From contig NZ_JAIXTC010000030.1 of assembly GCF_027484365.1 (NCBI RefSeq), positions 1 through 64,000 of the forward strand: a stretch of 64,000 bases of DNA. Reading direction: 5' to 3'. This DNA comes from Brevundimonas sp. GTDB lineage: Bacteria; Pseudomonadota; Alphaproteobacteria; Caulobacterales; Caulobacteraceae. The position numbers were made by a program, and so were the translations under genes. Below, piece after piece: positions 8,686-17,358 of the stretch. Within the stretch, counting starts at the first letter, position 1. Every line of letters begins with the position of its first letter. Under the pieces are notes generated by a model that ran no database searches, was not told where the DNA came from, and saw only the letters and a program-made list of their open reading frames with translations.

Positions 8686-9195
8686 GTGCGCACCATCCTG
8701 ATCGCCCTTATGGCCGCCGGCTTGTGCGCCCTCGCTCCGGGCGCCCTTGCCCAGGATGCCGACATCGAGGTCCGCGCGGCGCTCGCCGAACGGCTGATCG
8801 ATGCGACGGCGCGCGACGGTCTGGACAAGATGATGGATGAGGTGGTTGCCCGTCAGCTGGAAGCGATGCCCAACCTGACGGAGGAGCAGCGGGCCTGGAA
8901 CGTCGCGAACGTGCCCACGATTATGGAGCGACACATCACCGTCATGATCGACGATATGGAGCGACAGTATGCGGAGACGTTCACGACCGCCGAATTGCGG
9001 GCGCTCGTAGAATTCTATGAGACGCCCGAGGGCCGTGTCATCGCCGCCAAGCAGACCGATGTCGGCGCGCGCCAAGGCGAGGGGTTGATTGCATTCATGC
9101 AGGCCTATGTCGCGGACTACCTCGCCAAATACTGCGCCGCGTTCGACTGTCCCGGGCCGACATCGGCGGCCGAGATGGGCAAGGGCGCCCACTGA
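8686..9195 (+). CDS. DUF2059 domain exported protein
   Basis: A 169-residue exported protein starting at GTG 8686, preceded by GGAG (8675-8678). The signal peptide is TILIALMAAGLCALAPGALA. The mature part is helical, and carries the DUF2059-type segment ELRALVEFYETPEGRVIAAK (about residues 104-123). Function of the family is unknown; it is periplasmic by prediction. Two Cys residues near the C-terminus may form a disulfide. The upstream extension to 8605 lacks a signal sequence at its start and is rejected. Confidence 0.75.
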   Translation: MRTILIALMAAGLCALAPGALAQDADIEVRAALAERLIDATARDGLDKMMDEVVARQLEAMPNLTEEQRAWNVANVPTIMERHITVMIDDMERQYAETFTTAELRALVEFYETPEGRVIAAKQTDVGARQGEGLIAFMQAYVADYLAKYCAAFDCPGPTSAAEMGKGAH

Positions 9196-9230
9196 GGTTG
9201 CTTTCCGCAAAGAGAGGCGGGAGTTTTGTC

Positions 9231-9632
9231 ATGCTTTACATGATTGCGAGCGTCGTCTCGGTCCTGCTGTGGGAGCCTCTTGTGTTGGCTGGCCTGGGGC
9301 CAGGCGTTGATGCGCGCTGCACCCCTGTGCCTGCCGGCCTCGCCCAGGACGGTCTTCTGGCGTCCCTGACGCCGGAGGCTCCGCCCGAAGGGGAGTTTGC
9401 GGAGGATCACGCAGGAAAGCCTCTGCGCGTCCGGAAATTCACCGTCGAGGACAGGACGGTATTGCTTCTGTCCGTTTCTGGAGACGTGACCCCCTACCTT
9501 CGTCATGTTTGCGTCGTGACGACCACGGACATGGACTCCGCCGACACGCGCCGTGCGCTGGCGTGGTCCACGCGGAACGTTCTGGACATCATCTTCTTTC
9601 AAATGCCCGCCGTACCCGGAGCCCGCGAATAG
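9231..9632 (+). CDS. Small exported hypothetical protein
   Basis: A 133-residue protein from ATG 9231 with a GGCGGGAG ribosome binding region 6-13 bases upstream. A hydrophobic N-terminus (YMIASVVSVLLWEPLVLAG) suggests export or a membrane anchor. The rest has no family I recognise; two Cys residues (in the RCTPVP and HVCVVT segments) may pair. It follows the DUF2059 gene by 35 bases and may be co-transcribed with it. Confidence 0.55.
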   Translation: MLYMIASVVSVLLWEPLVLAGLGPGVDARCTPVPAGLAQDGLLASLTPEAPPEGEFAEDHAGKPLRVRKFTVEDRTVLLLSVSGDVTPYLRHVCVVTTTDMDSADTRRALAWSTRNVLDIIFFQMPAVPGARE

Positions 9633-9663
9633 CAGGGGCCTTCGTCGCATGAACCGGCCCCGG

Positions 9664-9691
9664 TTGCTTTCCGCGCCCCGTCCTGTATAGA
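9664..9691 (+). promoter_or_regulatory. Candidate sigma-70 promoter of rplJ-rplL
   Basis: TTGCTT (9664-9669), a 16-base spacer and TATAGA (9686-9691) lie about 280 bases before rplJ. Their position, ahead of a long untranslated leader, fits the ribosomal L10 operon. Confidence 0.45.
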
Positions 9692-9774
9692 GCGCGCCTT
9701 CCCGTCGGAGCTTCGGCCCTGACGGTCCTGTCCGAGAACTTCGGGGTCTGGGGGTCACCCGGGCCATAAATGTC

Positions 9775-9968
9775 AGAGAGCCCTCTGACGCCGTGGGGAG
9801 ATAGCGACGCAGACGACGAACGGTCGGCCCGGTTTCCGGGACGGACCCCCGTCAGAGCATCCTTTCGGACATCGCTACCGGCCTGAACGCAATGCGGCGA
9901 CGCATTGGGCTTTGGCCACTCGCCGTCGGGAATAAGCCCGACGTCGAACCTCAAGACTGGAGACCGCA
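9775..9968 (+). ncRNA. Probable ribosomal L10 leader
   Basis: No gene lies in the 336 bases between 9632 and rplJ. The second half can fold into several stems, for example CAGAGAGCCCTCTG near 9774-9787 and GCGGCGACGC near 9894. In most bacteria this position holds the L10 leader, which binds L10(L12)4 to repress translation of rplJL. The boundaries given are approximate and the assignment rests mainly on position and structure potential. Confidence 0.45.
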
Positions 9969-10484
9969 ATGGACCGCGCACAAAAGGCCGAGTCGATCGA
10001 AACGCTGAAGGGCGTTTTCACCGACGCCGGCGCCGTGGTCGTGACCCACAACCTGGGTCTGACCGTTGCGGAAATGGAAGACCTGCGGGGCCGTCTGCGC
10101 ACCGCCGGCGGAGCGTTCAAGGTGGTCAAGAACCGCCTGGCGCTGAAGGCTCTCGACGCCGCTGAAGGTTCCGAACACCACGCCCTGTTCAAGGGTCCGG
10201 TGGGCATCGCCTTCGCACCCGACGCCGTGACCGCCGCCAAGGTCACCGCCGAATACGCCAAGGGCAACGACAAGTTCGTCGTTCTGGGCGGCTTCATGGG
10301 TGACAAGGTTCTGGACGCGAAGGGCGTGGAGACTCTCTCCAAGCTGCCGTCGCTGGATCAGATCCGCGCTTCGTTCCTGGGCCTGCTCAATACGCCTGCG
10401 ACCCGTATCGCCGGCATCACGCAAGCCCCGGCCGCCCAACTGGCCCGCGTGTTCAACGCGTACGCCACGAAGGACGCCGCGTAA
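9969..10484 (+). CDS. rplJ: 50S ribosomal protein L10
   Basis: A 171-residue L10 protein, base of the L7/L12 stalk. It starts MDRAQKAESIETLKGVFTDA and has the conserved GGAFKVVKNRLALKAL RNA-binding region and a C-terminal helix (RIAGITQAPAAQLARVFNAY) that binds L7/L12 dimers. A GGAG motif precedes the ATG. It is followed 78 bases later by rplL and preceded by a long leader. Confidence 0.98.
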   Translation: MDRAQKAESIETLKGVFTDAGAVVVTHNLGLTVAEMEDLRGRLRTAGGAFKVVKNRLALKALDAAEGSEHHALFKGPVGIAFAPDAVTAAKVTAEYAKGNDKFVVLGGFMGDKVLDAKGVETLSKLPSLDQIRASFLGLLNTPATRIAGITQAPAAQLARVFNAYATKDAA

Positions 10485-10562
10485 GCCCCGCGCTTACGAG
10501 CCAAGCCTCTTCCATCTCTGCAAACATCCAAACCAACCCCATCCTCCGAAGGAACTACTGAT

Positions 10563-10949
10563 ATGGCCGACCTGTCCAAGATCGTCGAAGACCTGTCCTC
10601 GCTGACCGTCCTCGAAGCCGCCGAACTGTCCAAGCTGCTGGAAGAAAAGTGGGGCGTCAGCGCCGCCGCTCCGGTCGCCATGGCCGTCGCCGCCGGTGGC
10701 GGCGCCGCCGCTCCGGCTGAAGCCGCCGAAGAGCAAACCGAGTTCACCGTCGTCCTGCTGGACGGTGGCGACAAGAAGATCAACGTCATCAAGGAAGTCC
10801 GTGGCGTGCGTTCGGACCTGGGTCTGAAGGAAGCCAAGGACCTGGTCGAAGGCGCTCCGCAGAACGTCGTCGAGAACGTCTCCAAGCAGAACGCCGACGA
10901 AGTCGCCAAGAAGCTGACGGAAGCCGGCGCCAAGGTGCAGATCAAGTAA
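10563..10949 (+). CDS. rplL: 50S ribosomal protein L7/L12
   Basis: A 128-residue stalk protein. The N-terminal dimerisation domain ([20 protein letters not shown]), an Ala/Gly-rich hinge at about residues 38-60, and the C-terminal factor-binding domain ([20 protein letters not shown]) are all present. A ribosome binding site GAAGGA precedes the ATG. A strong terminator follows; rpoB, the usual next gene, is not found downstream. Confidence 0.98.
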   Translation: MADLSKIVEDLSSLTVLEAAELSKLLEEKWGVSAAAPVAMAVAAGGGAAAPAEAAEEQTEFTVVLLDGGDKKINVIKEVRGVRSDLGLKEAKDLVEGAPQNVVENVSKQNADEVAKKLTEAGAKVQIK

Positions 10950-10975
10950 GAAGACCCCTCACGGGTTATTCTGGG

Positions 10976-11009
10976 AAGGGCCGGGGGAAACCTCGGCCCT
11001 TTTTGTTTT
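10976..11009 (+). terminator. Intrinsic terminator of rplJ-rplL
   Basis: AAGGGCCG (10976-10983) pairs with CGGCCCTT (10994-11001), with GG/CC possible in the loop region, followed by TTTGTTTT. Confidence 0.88.
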
Positions 11010-11189
11010 GGTGGTCCGGGCTGTCTGAACCGGGCCCTGAAGGAAGGTGGGGATCGGCCCGGTAGCCGAGGACAGGCGTCCTCCCGGACATTGGCCGGCA
11101 AGGCCCGTTCGCCGGTGTCGTCCAGAACCAGACCCGGCGTTTCCAGATGGAAAATTTACTGTCAAGCTTGTCGCCCGGAGGGCAGGCGC

Positions 11190-12194
11190 ATGATCGACCG
11201 AGGGGTAGAGAGGTCCTGGCCGGCCGGCCGGATCGATCCGGACTCTCCCGAGGCGCCGTCCCGCGTGATCTCCCGGGCCGGGTGCGAATTTCTGCTGGCG
11301 ATTTCGGCGGAAGGCATCCGGACGTTCGGCAGCCTCCCGCGTGCGATCTTCTTCAAGGCCATCGTTACGGCCAATGTCCAGCACATCACCCGGTCGGCCG
11401 TTCGGACCTGGCGCTACGCACGGCTGGACCAGATTGCGCCGGAGAGCGAGCGGCGTCCGGTCAGCATTCTCGGCCTCGCCCAGTCCTTGCACAGGCCGTT
11501 CGAGACCACCCGGGAGAATGTCAACGCGCTGATAGGCGAAGGCCTTGTGGTGAAAAAAGAAGGCGGCGTGATCGTGCCGACGGAGGTGCTCCTGTCCGAC
11601 TTAGTGGTGGCCATGGACGACAGGCTCTGGCGCAGTTTTTGCGAGATGATCGCCAGCCTCAAATCACTGAATTTCGATTTCAGCGTAGTCCTTGGTGAGG
11701 CCGTTGAATCCAGCGCGGTCGTGATCCAGGACCATTTCATGCCCTCGCTTTCGACCCGGTCACCGCGGCGGCTGGTCTCGCGCGTTATATCCGAGTTTTA
11801 CCTGGGCAGTGCGGTCGAGGCGAATGCGCAGCATGGCGACGACTGGGTGATGGGCCAGGTCTCTACCGGATTCATCATGGCCAACAGCGCGGCCTGGAGG
11901 CTCGATCCGGAGCAGGCCTGGCTTTTCTCGAAAGCGAAAAGCCCGATGCCTGATTCCCTTCAGGCACCGGCCTCCATCGCTCAGGTCGCCCGACTGACCG
12001 GCTTGGGCGAAAAGCTGGTGCGCCGTAAAGCCCATGATCTGGTGGATGCGGGCCGCCTCACGCGTCTGCGAGGCGGCTTCCTTGTCAGTATCGACTACAT
12101 GAATGGACCTGAAATCCGGGCCGGAGCGGCGGCGATCGTCTCGGCCTTCTATCGCATGATCCGTGACCTGAAGGCCCTCGGGGTGCGATTGTAG
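11190..12194 (+). CDS. Hypothetical protein with two winged-HTH-like segments
   Basis: A 334-residue protein I cannot assign to a named family. Two similar segments look like winged helix-turn-helix domains: residues about 90-135 (ILGLAQSLHRPFETTRENVN, then GEGLVVKKEGGVIVPTEVL) and about 255-300 (ASIAQVARLTGLGEKLVRRK, then DAGRLTRLRGGFLVSIDYM). No transmembrane helix is evident. It is probably a DNA-binding regulator, but the target is unknown. The frame continues upstream to a TTG at 11091; ATG 11190 is preferred because GGAGGGC precedes it. An IPTL-CTERM/TIG surface protein gene follows 223 bases later. Confidence 0.65.
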   Translation: MIDRGVERSWPAGRIDPDSPEAPSRVISRAGCEFLLAISAEGIRTFGSLPRAIFFKAIVTANVQHITRSAVRTWRYARLDQIAPESERRPVSILGLAQSLHRPFETTRENVNALIGEGLVVKKEGGVIVPTEVLLSDLVVAMDDRLWRSFCEMIASLKSLNFDFSVVLGEAVESSAVVIQDHFMPSLSTRSPRRLVSRVISEFYLGSAVEANAQHGDDWVMGQVSTGFIMANSAAWRLDPEQAWLFSKAKSPMPDSLQAPASIAQVARLTGLGEKLVRRKAHDLVDAGRLTRLRGGFLVSIDYMNGPEIRAGAAAIVSAFYRMIRDLKALGVRL

Positions 12195-12417
12195 CCCGGG
12201 CCGTGGCGGTCGCTCGGGCTCGGCCTTGTTTCAGGTCATTCGAACCCACAGCCCCGAAGTCGGTCGTCCAAGGTCCGGTGAACAGCGTGCCGGCGCATTA
12301 AGGTCAAGCTACCGGATTTGTCCCTTTGCCGGAAGCCGAGGATTGCGCTCGACGGCCCGCAATGTATGGCTGACCAATGATTAATGGCCGCGCTATGGGC
12401 CTCAGGGGGATGGTTTC

Positions 12418-13332
12418 ATGTTCAAGACGAGTTTCGGGCGGCGACTCCGTCACGCCATTGCCATGTGTTTCGGCATGGCGATCTCGCTGTATGCGACGGC
12501 GGGTGTTGCCCAGGTCACGGGCGGTCTGATCACCGGCAAATACGGCCAAGATCAAGTCTATGACGTCCAGCGCAGCCCCGCCAATCCGGTCACGGGCAAC
12601 ACCTTCACGGTGTCCAGCTTCGCCCGTCCGTTGCCGGACACGGGTTTCACCCGCTACACGCTCGGCACCGACTATATCCAGTTCTTCGACAACGGCGGCC
12701 CAGCCGAAGGCTCGGTCGGCATTCGGCGATACACTTCGGGTGATGTTCTGGTCGAAACGATTTCGGCGGGCGGGTGCATCAGCGGCATCAGCACCCAAGG
12801 CTTCCTCTATGTGTCCACGGTGGGAAACCGTGGCACATGGATCTCGAACGGGGCGGCCTATCCGCTGGGCGGCAGCCTGACCTATACCCCGACCGGCCCG
12901 GCCGGGGCCTGTGCCACGGACGCCGAGCTGAACGCCTTCGTCGCAAGCACGGTGGTGGTTTCGAGCACTCCCACGCCGACCGTGACCAGCCTGGCACCGG
13001 CCTCCGGCGAGGGCTCGGGCGGCCAGACGGTCGTGATCACCGGTACCAACCTGACGGGCGCCACCGCCGTCGTCTTCGGCGGAAGAGCTGCCAGCAGCTT
13101 CACTGTCAATAGCGCCACCCAGATCACGGCCACGACTCCGATCAGCAGTTTCGCGGGTGTGGTTGATGTGCGGGTCACCACGCCGGACGGGACGTCGGCC
13201 AATACGGCGGCCGACAACTATACCTACCTGTCGGCCATCCCCACCCTGTCGGAATGGGCAATGATCCTGTTCGGCCTTCTTCTCGCGGGCGGTGCGGCCC
13301 TCTATATCCAGCGTCGTCAGCTCACGGCCTGA
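12418..13332 (+). CDS. IPT/TIG-domain protein with IPTL-CTERM sorting signal
   Basis: A 304-residue exported protein. A signal peptide (hydrophobic part AIAMCFGMAISLYATAGVA) is followed by a region of unknown fold (about residues 35-180), an IPT/TIG Ig-like domain (about 185-275, with SLAPASGEGSGGQTVVITGT) and the sorting tail IPTLSEWAMILFGLLL plus YIQRRQLTA. A GGGGA ribosome binding site precedes the ATG. It is presumably displayed on the outer surface. The tail is nearly identical to that of the protein at 7715-8404, so both should use the same sorting enzyme. Confidence 0.85.
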   Translation: MFKTSFGRRLRHAIAMCFGMAISLYATAGVAQVTGGLITGKYGQDQVYDVQRSPANPVTGNTFTVSSFARPLPDTGFTRYTLGTDYIQFFDNGGPAEGSVGIRRYTSGDVLVETISAGGCISGISTQGFLYVSTVGNRGTWISNGAAYPLGGSLTYTPTGPAGACATDAELNAFVASTVVVSSTPTPTVTSLAPASGEGSGGQTVVITGTNLTGATAVVFGGRAASSFTVNSATQITATTPISSFAGVVDVRVTTPDGTSANTAADNYTYLSAIPTLSEWAMILFGLLLAGGAALYIQRRQLTA

Positions 13333-13354
13333 TCGGCATACCGGTAGTCTGAGG

Positions 13355-13390
13355 AACGGCTCCGTCTGGCGACAGACGGGGCCGTTTTCG
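13355..13390 (+). terminator. Intrinsic terminator after the TIG/IPTL gene
   Basis: A 14-bp stem with one T-G pair (13355-13368 with 13373-13386) over a GCGA loop, followed by TTCG. The arms begin AACGGC and end GCCGTT. Confidence 0.88.
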
Positions 13391-13527
13391 TGTCTGGTAG
13401 CCAGCCCTGACGGACGTTGGCTACGTCCGCCCGCCAGCCTTGCGCCGACCGCAATACCGAGGCGGCGAACTTCCTTGTCCCCCGGTCTCCGCTTCGCTCG
13501 GCCGGAGGATGACGAAAGGGAGAGGCC

Positions 13528-15498
13528 CTACCGCCCCCGCGCCGTCATGATGTCGCCGATCCGGTCGCGCGTGCCCTCGATCCGCTCGAGGCGCGGGTAG
13601 CGCAGGCCGCCGGTGTAGCTGAGCTCGAGGGTGCGGATGCGCTGGCCGTTCTTCAGGATCAGGCGGATGGGGGCCTCGCCGGATTTGGCGGCGGTGACGG
13701 CCTCGCGCAGGACCTCAGGCGTGGCGACGCGGTCGCCGACGGCGATCAGGTCCCAGCCGACGCCGATGCCGGCTTCGAAGGCCGGACCGCCCCACTGGAT
13801 GGCGCTGATGCGCTGGGTCGGGCCGGTCAGGCTGAAGCCCAGGGAATAGCGGAAGTCCGAGCCCCAATTGCCGTTCATCGCCTTCTCGTCGGCGTTCGGC
13901 TCCTCGACATAGATCAGGCGATAGCCGCCCCGCTCCAGCCCGTCGAGCGGCGCGCGGGCGTCCGGGCCGGCGGCGTCGAGGCGGGTGCGCAGGAAGGTGG
14001 CCCAGTCGTAGGGCTGGACCGCGTTCAGGGCCGCGACGACGTCGGCGAAGGTATAGCCCTGCGGCGTCCACGATCCGTCCGTGCCTTCGGGAGAGAAGAA
14101 GGTACGGGCGAAGTCGTCGAGCGACTTCCGGTCGCGGCTGAGCTCGCGGATCAATGTGTCGGCGTCCAGCCAGATCAGGGCGGCTTCGTCATAGTAGTCG
14201 ACGGTTCCGCGCATCCACGAGGCCCACTGGCCGGGGACGCGATAGCCGAGCAGATTGTGGTTGTTGGTGTCCTGCAGGTTCCGCCATTCGCGGCCCGGCT
14301 GGTTCTGGTAGAAGGCGGCGCGGTCGGCGAGACCGATCAGGGCCTGTTCCTTCGTGTGCAGGCCCGAGCGGGCCGACAGGACATCGCCCCAGTATTCCGT
14401 CTGGCCCTCATAGACCCACAGCAGGCTGTTCTCGGTCGGGACGTTGTAGTTGGCGGTCAGCTCGTCGGCAGGCCGCATGAACTTGCCGTTCCAGGAGTGG
14501 GTGTATTCGTGCGGCAGCAGGGCGCGGTTGCCCGCCGAGGCGCCCCAGCTGGTGAAGAAGTTGGGACCGGCGGTGTTCTCCGAGCTGCGATGGTGCTCCA
14601 GGCCGATGCCGCCGAGCTGGTCGGTCAGGGCCAGCAGGAACTCGTATTTGTCGAAGTGGCGCGACCCGAACAGGCGGTCGGCCTGGGTCACCATGTCGGT
14701 GTAGAAGCCGATCTGCTCGTCGGTGGGGGCCAGGTTGGCGGCCGTGTCGGCGACGATGTTCAGGTGGACGTCCTCGCCGTCGGCGTCGATGTCGATGCGG
14801 CGATAGTGCTCGCCCGCGAACATCGGACTGTCGACGAGGGTGTAGAGATCGACGGGGGCGAAGGTGGCGACGCCGTTCTCGAACGAGGTCGTCTCCAGGG
14901 CCACGCCGTACTGCCAGCCCTCGGGCAGTTTGATGCTGGGGGCGAAGGTGATGCCGGTCGAGCGGTAGCCGGCCGGATAGAGCAGGGCCTTCTCCCACTC
15001 CATGTTGACGATCGACGGGGTCATGACCACGCGCCAGACGGCGTTGTCGGGCTGGGTCAGCCACTGGAACTCGGCGACGATCTCGGTCGCGCCTTCGGGC
15101 ACGTCGATGTGGAAGGCGTAGGGGTCGACGGCATCGCGGCGCCATTCGACGCGCTGGCCGTTCGCGGTCAGGGTCAGGCCGGCGAACAGCTGGATCGGCC
15201 CGGAGTCGGCGTGGTTGCCCGGCAGGTACTTCGGATAGAGGAGCGTCAGGCTGCGGCTGGCGACCGGGATGGTCTGGCGCACCGAGATGACGCGGTGGTC
15301 GAGGTCTGTGGCGTCGACCTCGTATTTGATGACGCCGGGATAGGTCTCCTGGGTCGGGGCCGGGATCAGGGGGCTGTCGGGGAAGCCGCCGATGTCGGGG
15401 GTGGTCGGGCCACGCGGGCTGACGGTCTGGGCCGCTCCGGGCGAGGCGCTCGCGATCAGAAGGGCGGCGAGGCAGGCGGAGGCGGCGAGACGCGACAT
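13528..15498 (-). CDS. M61-family metallopeptidase (glycyl aminopeptidase-like)
   Basis: A 656-residue zinc peptidase of family M61. A signal peptide (AACLAALLIASASPGAAQ) predicts periplasmic export. The N-terminal beta domain is followed by the catalytic motif HEYTHSWNGKFMRP and the downstream zinc-ligand region YEGQTEYWGD, both typical of M61. A PDZ-like domain lies near the C-terminus (about residues 540-640: AIQWGGPAFEAGIGVGWDLI). Family members release N-terminal Gly or Ala from peptides. It lies 76 bases upstream of queA on the same strand. Confidence 0.92.
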   Translation of the reverse strand: MSRLAASACLAALLIASASPGAAQTVSPRGPTTPDIGGFPDSPLIPAPTQETYPGVIKYEVDATDLDHRVISVRQTIPVASRSLTLLYPKYLPGNHADSGPIQLFAGLTLTANGQRVEWRRDAVDPYAFHIDVPEGATEIVAEFQWLTQPDNAVWRVVMTPSIVNMEWEKALLYPAGYRSTGITFAPSIKLPEGWQYGVALETTSFENGVATFAPVDLYTLVDSPMFAGEHYRRIDIDADGEDVHLNIVADTAANLAPTDEQIGFYTDMVTQADRLFGSRHFDKYEFLLALTDQLGGIGLEHHRSSENTAGPNFFTSWGASAGNRALLPHEYTHSWNGKFMRPADELTANYNVPTENSLLWVYEGQTEYWGDVLSARSGLHTKEQALIGLADRAAFYQNQPGREWRNLQDTNNHNLLGYRVPGQWASWMRGTVDYYDEAALIWLDADTLIRELSRDRKSLDDFARTFFSPEGTDGSWTPQGYTFADVVAALNAVQPYDWATFLRTRLDAAGPDARAPLDGLERGGYRLIYVEEPNADEKAMNGNWGSDFRYSLGFSLTGPTQRISAIQWGGPAFEAGIGVGWDLIAVGDRVATPEVLREAVTAAKSGEAPIRLILKNGQRIRTLELSYTGGLRYPRLERIEGTRDRIGDIMTARGR

Positions 15499-15574
15499 GA
15501 AGACGATCCGGGACTGACGGCGGGGGAGCCGCAGATCACGACGCGGGCGCCGTCAGGTCAAGGGTCGCCCCTCC

Positions 15575-16789
15575 TTATGCTTCCCTGTGAAGCAGGGAGC
15601 CGTCGCCGTAGGAATAGAACCGGTAGCCGTCGGCCACGGCGTGGGCGTAGGCGGCCTTCATCGTCTCGAGGCCCGCGAAGGCCGAGACCAACATGAACAG
15701 GGTCGACTTCGGCAGGTGGAAGTTGGTCATCAGGACGTCGACGGCGCGGAAACGATAGCCGGGGGTGATGAAGATGGCCGTGTCGCCGTGGAAGGGCCGG
15801 ATCTCGCCTTCCGGCGTCGTGGCGGATTCGAGCAGGCGCAGCGAGGTGGTGCCAACGCAGACGATGCGGCCGCCGGCGGCGTGGACGGCGTTGAGGGCGG
15901 CGGCGGTCTCCGCCGGGACCGTGCCCCATTCAGAGTGCATTTTGTGATCGGCGGTGTCGTCGGCCTTGACCGGCAGGAAGGTGCCGGCCCCGACGTGCAG
16001 GGTCACGGCGTGGGTCGTGACGCCCTTCGCCCGGATGGCGTCGAGCAGGGATGGAGTGAAGTGCAGGCCCGCCGTGGGCGCGGCGACGGAGCCGTCGTGT
16101 TCGGCGAAGACGGTCTGGTAGTCCGAACGGTCGCGGTCGTCCTCGGGGCGCTTTGCCGCAATGTACGGCGGCAGGGGCATGACCCCGACGTCGCGGATGG
16201 CGTCGTCCAGAGCGGGCCCGGACAGGTCGAACCTTAGGACGATCAGGCCGTCGTCGTGCTTTCCCGTGATGGTCGCCTCAAGCGCCCTTCTCCCCTCGGG
16301 GGAGAAGGTGGCAGCCGCAGGCTGACGGATGAGGGGGCTGGCGGAGTCCGAACCGGCATCCACCGGGCGGGCGGAAAGAGCCCCCTCATCCGAGCCCTTC
16401 GGGCCCACCTTCTCCCCCGAGTGGAGAAGGAAGATCACGCGGTCTCCGACCTTCAACCGCTTGCCCGGCTTCATGAAGGCGGACCAGGTGTCAGGGGCGT
16501 CACGGTGATGCAGGGTGGCCTCGACCTCGACGGTCAGGGTCTCGCCCTCGGGACCTCCGATCACAGGGTTGGGGCGCTGACGCACGCCGGACAGCCGGGC
16601 GGGGATGACGCGGGTGTCGTTGAAGACAAGGGCGTCGCCGGGGCGCAGCAAGCCCGGCAGGTCGGAGATGATGTGATCGGCGAGATCGCCGTCCCGGACT
16701 ACAAGCAGACGGGCGGAATCGCGCGGTTCGGCGGGCCGCAGGGCGATGCGGTCTTCGGGCAGGTCGAAATCGAAATCGGCGGTCTTCAT
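15575..16789 (-). CDS. queA: S-adenosylmethionine:tRNA ribosyltransferase-isomerase QueA, with in-frame insertion
   Basis: QueA transfers and isomerises the ribosyl part of SAM onto preQ1-modified tRNA to give epoxyqueuosine. The protein starts [19 protein letters not shown] and shows the family segments [36 protein letters not shown] and [20 protein letters not shown]. At 404 residues it is about 50 longer than usual QueA. The extra residues lie between GDRVIF and ALEATITGK, exactly where a palindromic repeat (16286-16430) is found; the frame stays open. The ATG at 16789 is chosen over an upstream start that adds 18 unrelated residues. Confidence 0.93.
   Translation of the reverse strand: MKTADFDFDLPEDRIALRPAEPRDSARLLVVRDGDLADHIISDLPGLLRPGDALVFNDTRVIPARLSGVRQRPNPVIGGPEGETLTVEVEATLHHRDAPDTWSAFMKPGKRLKVGDRVIFLLHSGEKVGPKGSDEGALSARPVDAGSDSASPLIRQPAAATFSPEGRRALEATITGKHDDGLIVLRFDLSGPALDDAIRDVGVMPLPPYIAAKRPEDDRDRSDYQTVFAEHDGSVAAPTAGLHFTPSLLDAIRAKGVTTHAVTLHVGAGTFLPVKADDTADHKMHSEWGTVPAETAAALNAVHAAGGRIVCVGTTSLRLLESATTPEGEIRPFHGDTAIFITPGYRFRAVDVLMTNFHLPKSTLFMLVSAFAGLETMKAAYAHAVADGYRFYSYGDGSLLHREA
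16286..16430. repeat. Palindromic repeat element inside queA
   Basis: About 145 bp with inverted arms: CCTTCTCCCCTCGGGGGAG at the left and CTCCCCCGAGTGGAGAAGG at the right, and an inner pair GATGAGGGGGCT / AGCCCCCTCATC. It resembles repeat elements that are normally intergenic in this group, but here it adds about 48 codons to queA without breaking the frame. Confidence 0.8.
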
Positions 16790-16886
16790 GGTCGGCGCGA
16801 ATGGCCACGCAGAGAAGGCCGGGTCAAGGCCAAGGGCGACCATGTGTCCGGGCGACGCGGCGTGGCCCTCACGTCATAGTGGGCGA

Positions 16887-17312
16887 ATGAAACTCCTGAC
16901 CCTGATCGCCGCCTCCGCCCTCGCCATGTCCGTCGCCGCCTGCGAGGACGGCGCCTCCGCCCTGCAGGACATCCAGGACACCGCCGCCCAGGCCGAGGCG
17001 ACGCTGGAAACCGTCAACACGCGCACGGCGCAGGTACAGCAGGCGATCGACAATCCGGGCGGGGCCCTGCTGGCGGCCGTCGGGGCGACCTTCACGAAGA
17101 CGGCGACGGACCAGCCGGGCGTCTATGTGCTGACGGACCTGCAGACCGGGTGTCAGTTCCTGGGCACCTATGGACCTGACGGGACCACCGTCACCTCGAT
17201 CGCGCCGCGTGTGGAAGCCGCCCCGGGCGGCGGTACGCAACAACGCTGCGTCGCAATTCCGGGCGTAGCGCGACCGGTCGCCGCGGAGGCCGAGGCCGAA
17301 GCCGAGGGCTGA
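16887..17312 (+). CDS. Hypothetical lipoprotein
   Basis: A 141-residue protein. MKLLTLIAASALAMSVAAC is a lipoprotein signal with Cys19 as acceptor. The first mature half is a helical, Gln/Ala-rich stretch (about residues 25-55), followed by VYVLTDLQTGCQFLGTYGPD and an Ala/Glu-rich tail. Two further Cys residues may pair. No family recognised. It is divergent from queA and sits 46 bases before the amidoligase gene, which might be co-transcribed. The ATG at 16887 is chosen because it begins the signal peptide. Confidence 0.7.
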   Translation: MKLLTLIAASALAMSVAACEDGASALQDIQDTAAQAEATLETVNTRTAQVQQAIDNPGGALLAAVGATFTKTATDQPGVYVLTDLQTGCQFLGTYGPDGTTVTSIAPRVEAAPGGGTQQRCVAIPGVARPVAAEAEAEAEG

Positions 17313-17358
17313 CAGGCGGGCGCTTGCTGCTAGGCTGGACCCGATTGGGGACCTCGCC

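Noticed and set aside
14257..15696. A 479-codon open frame on the plus strand across the M61 peptidase
   Set aside because: It lies opposite a complete, motif-bearing peptidase; high GC leaves long open frames on the other strand. Its product is low-complexity Gly/Val/Arg-rich sequence.
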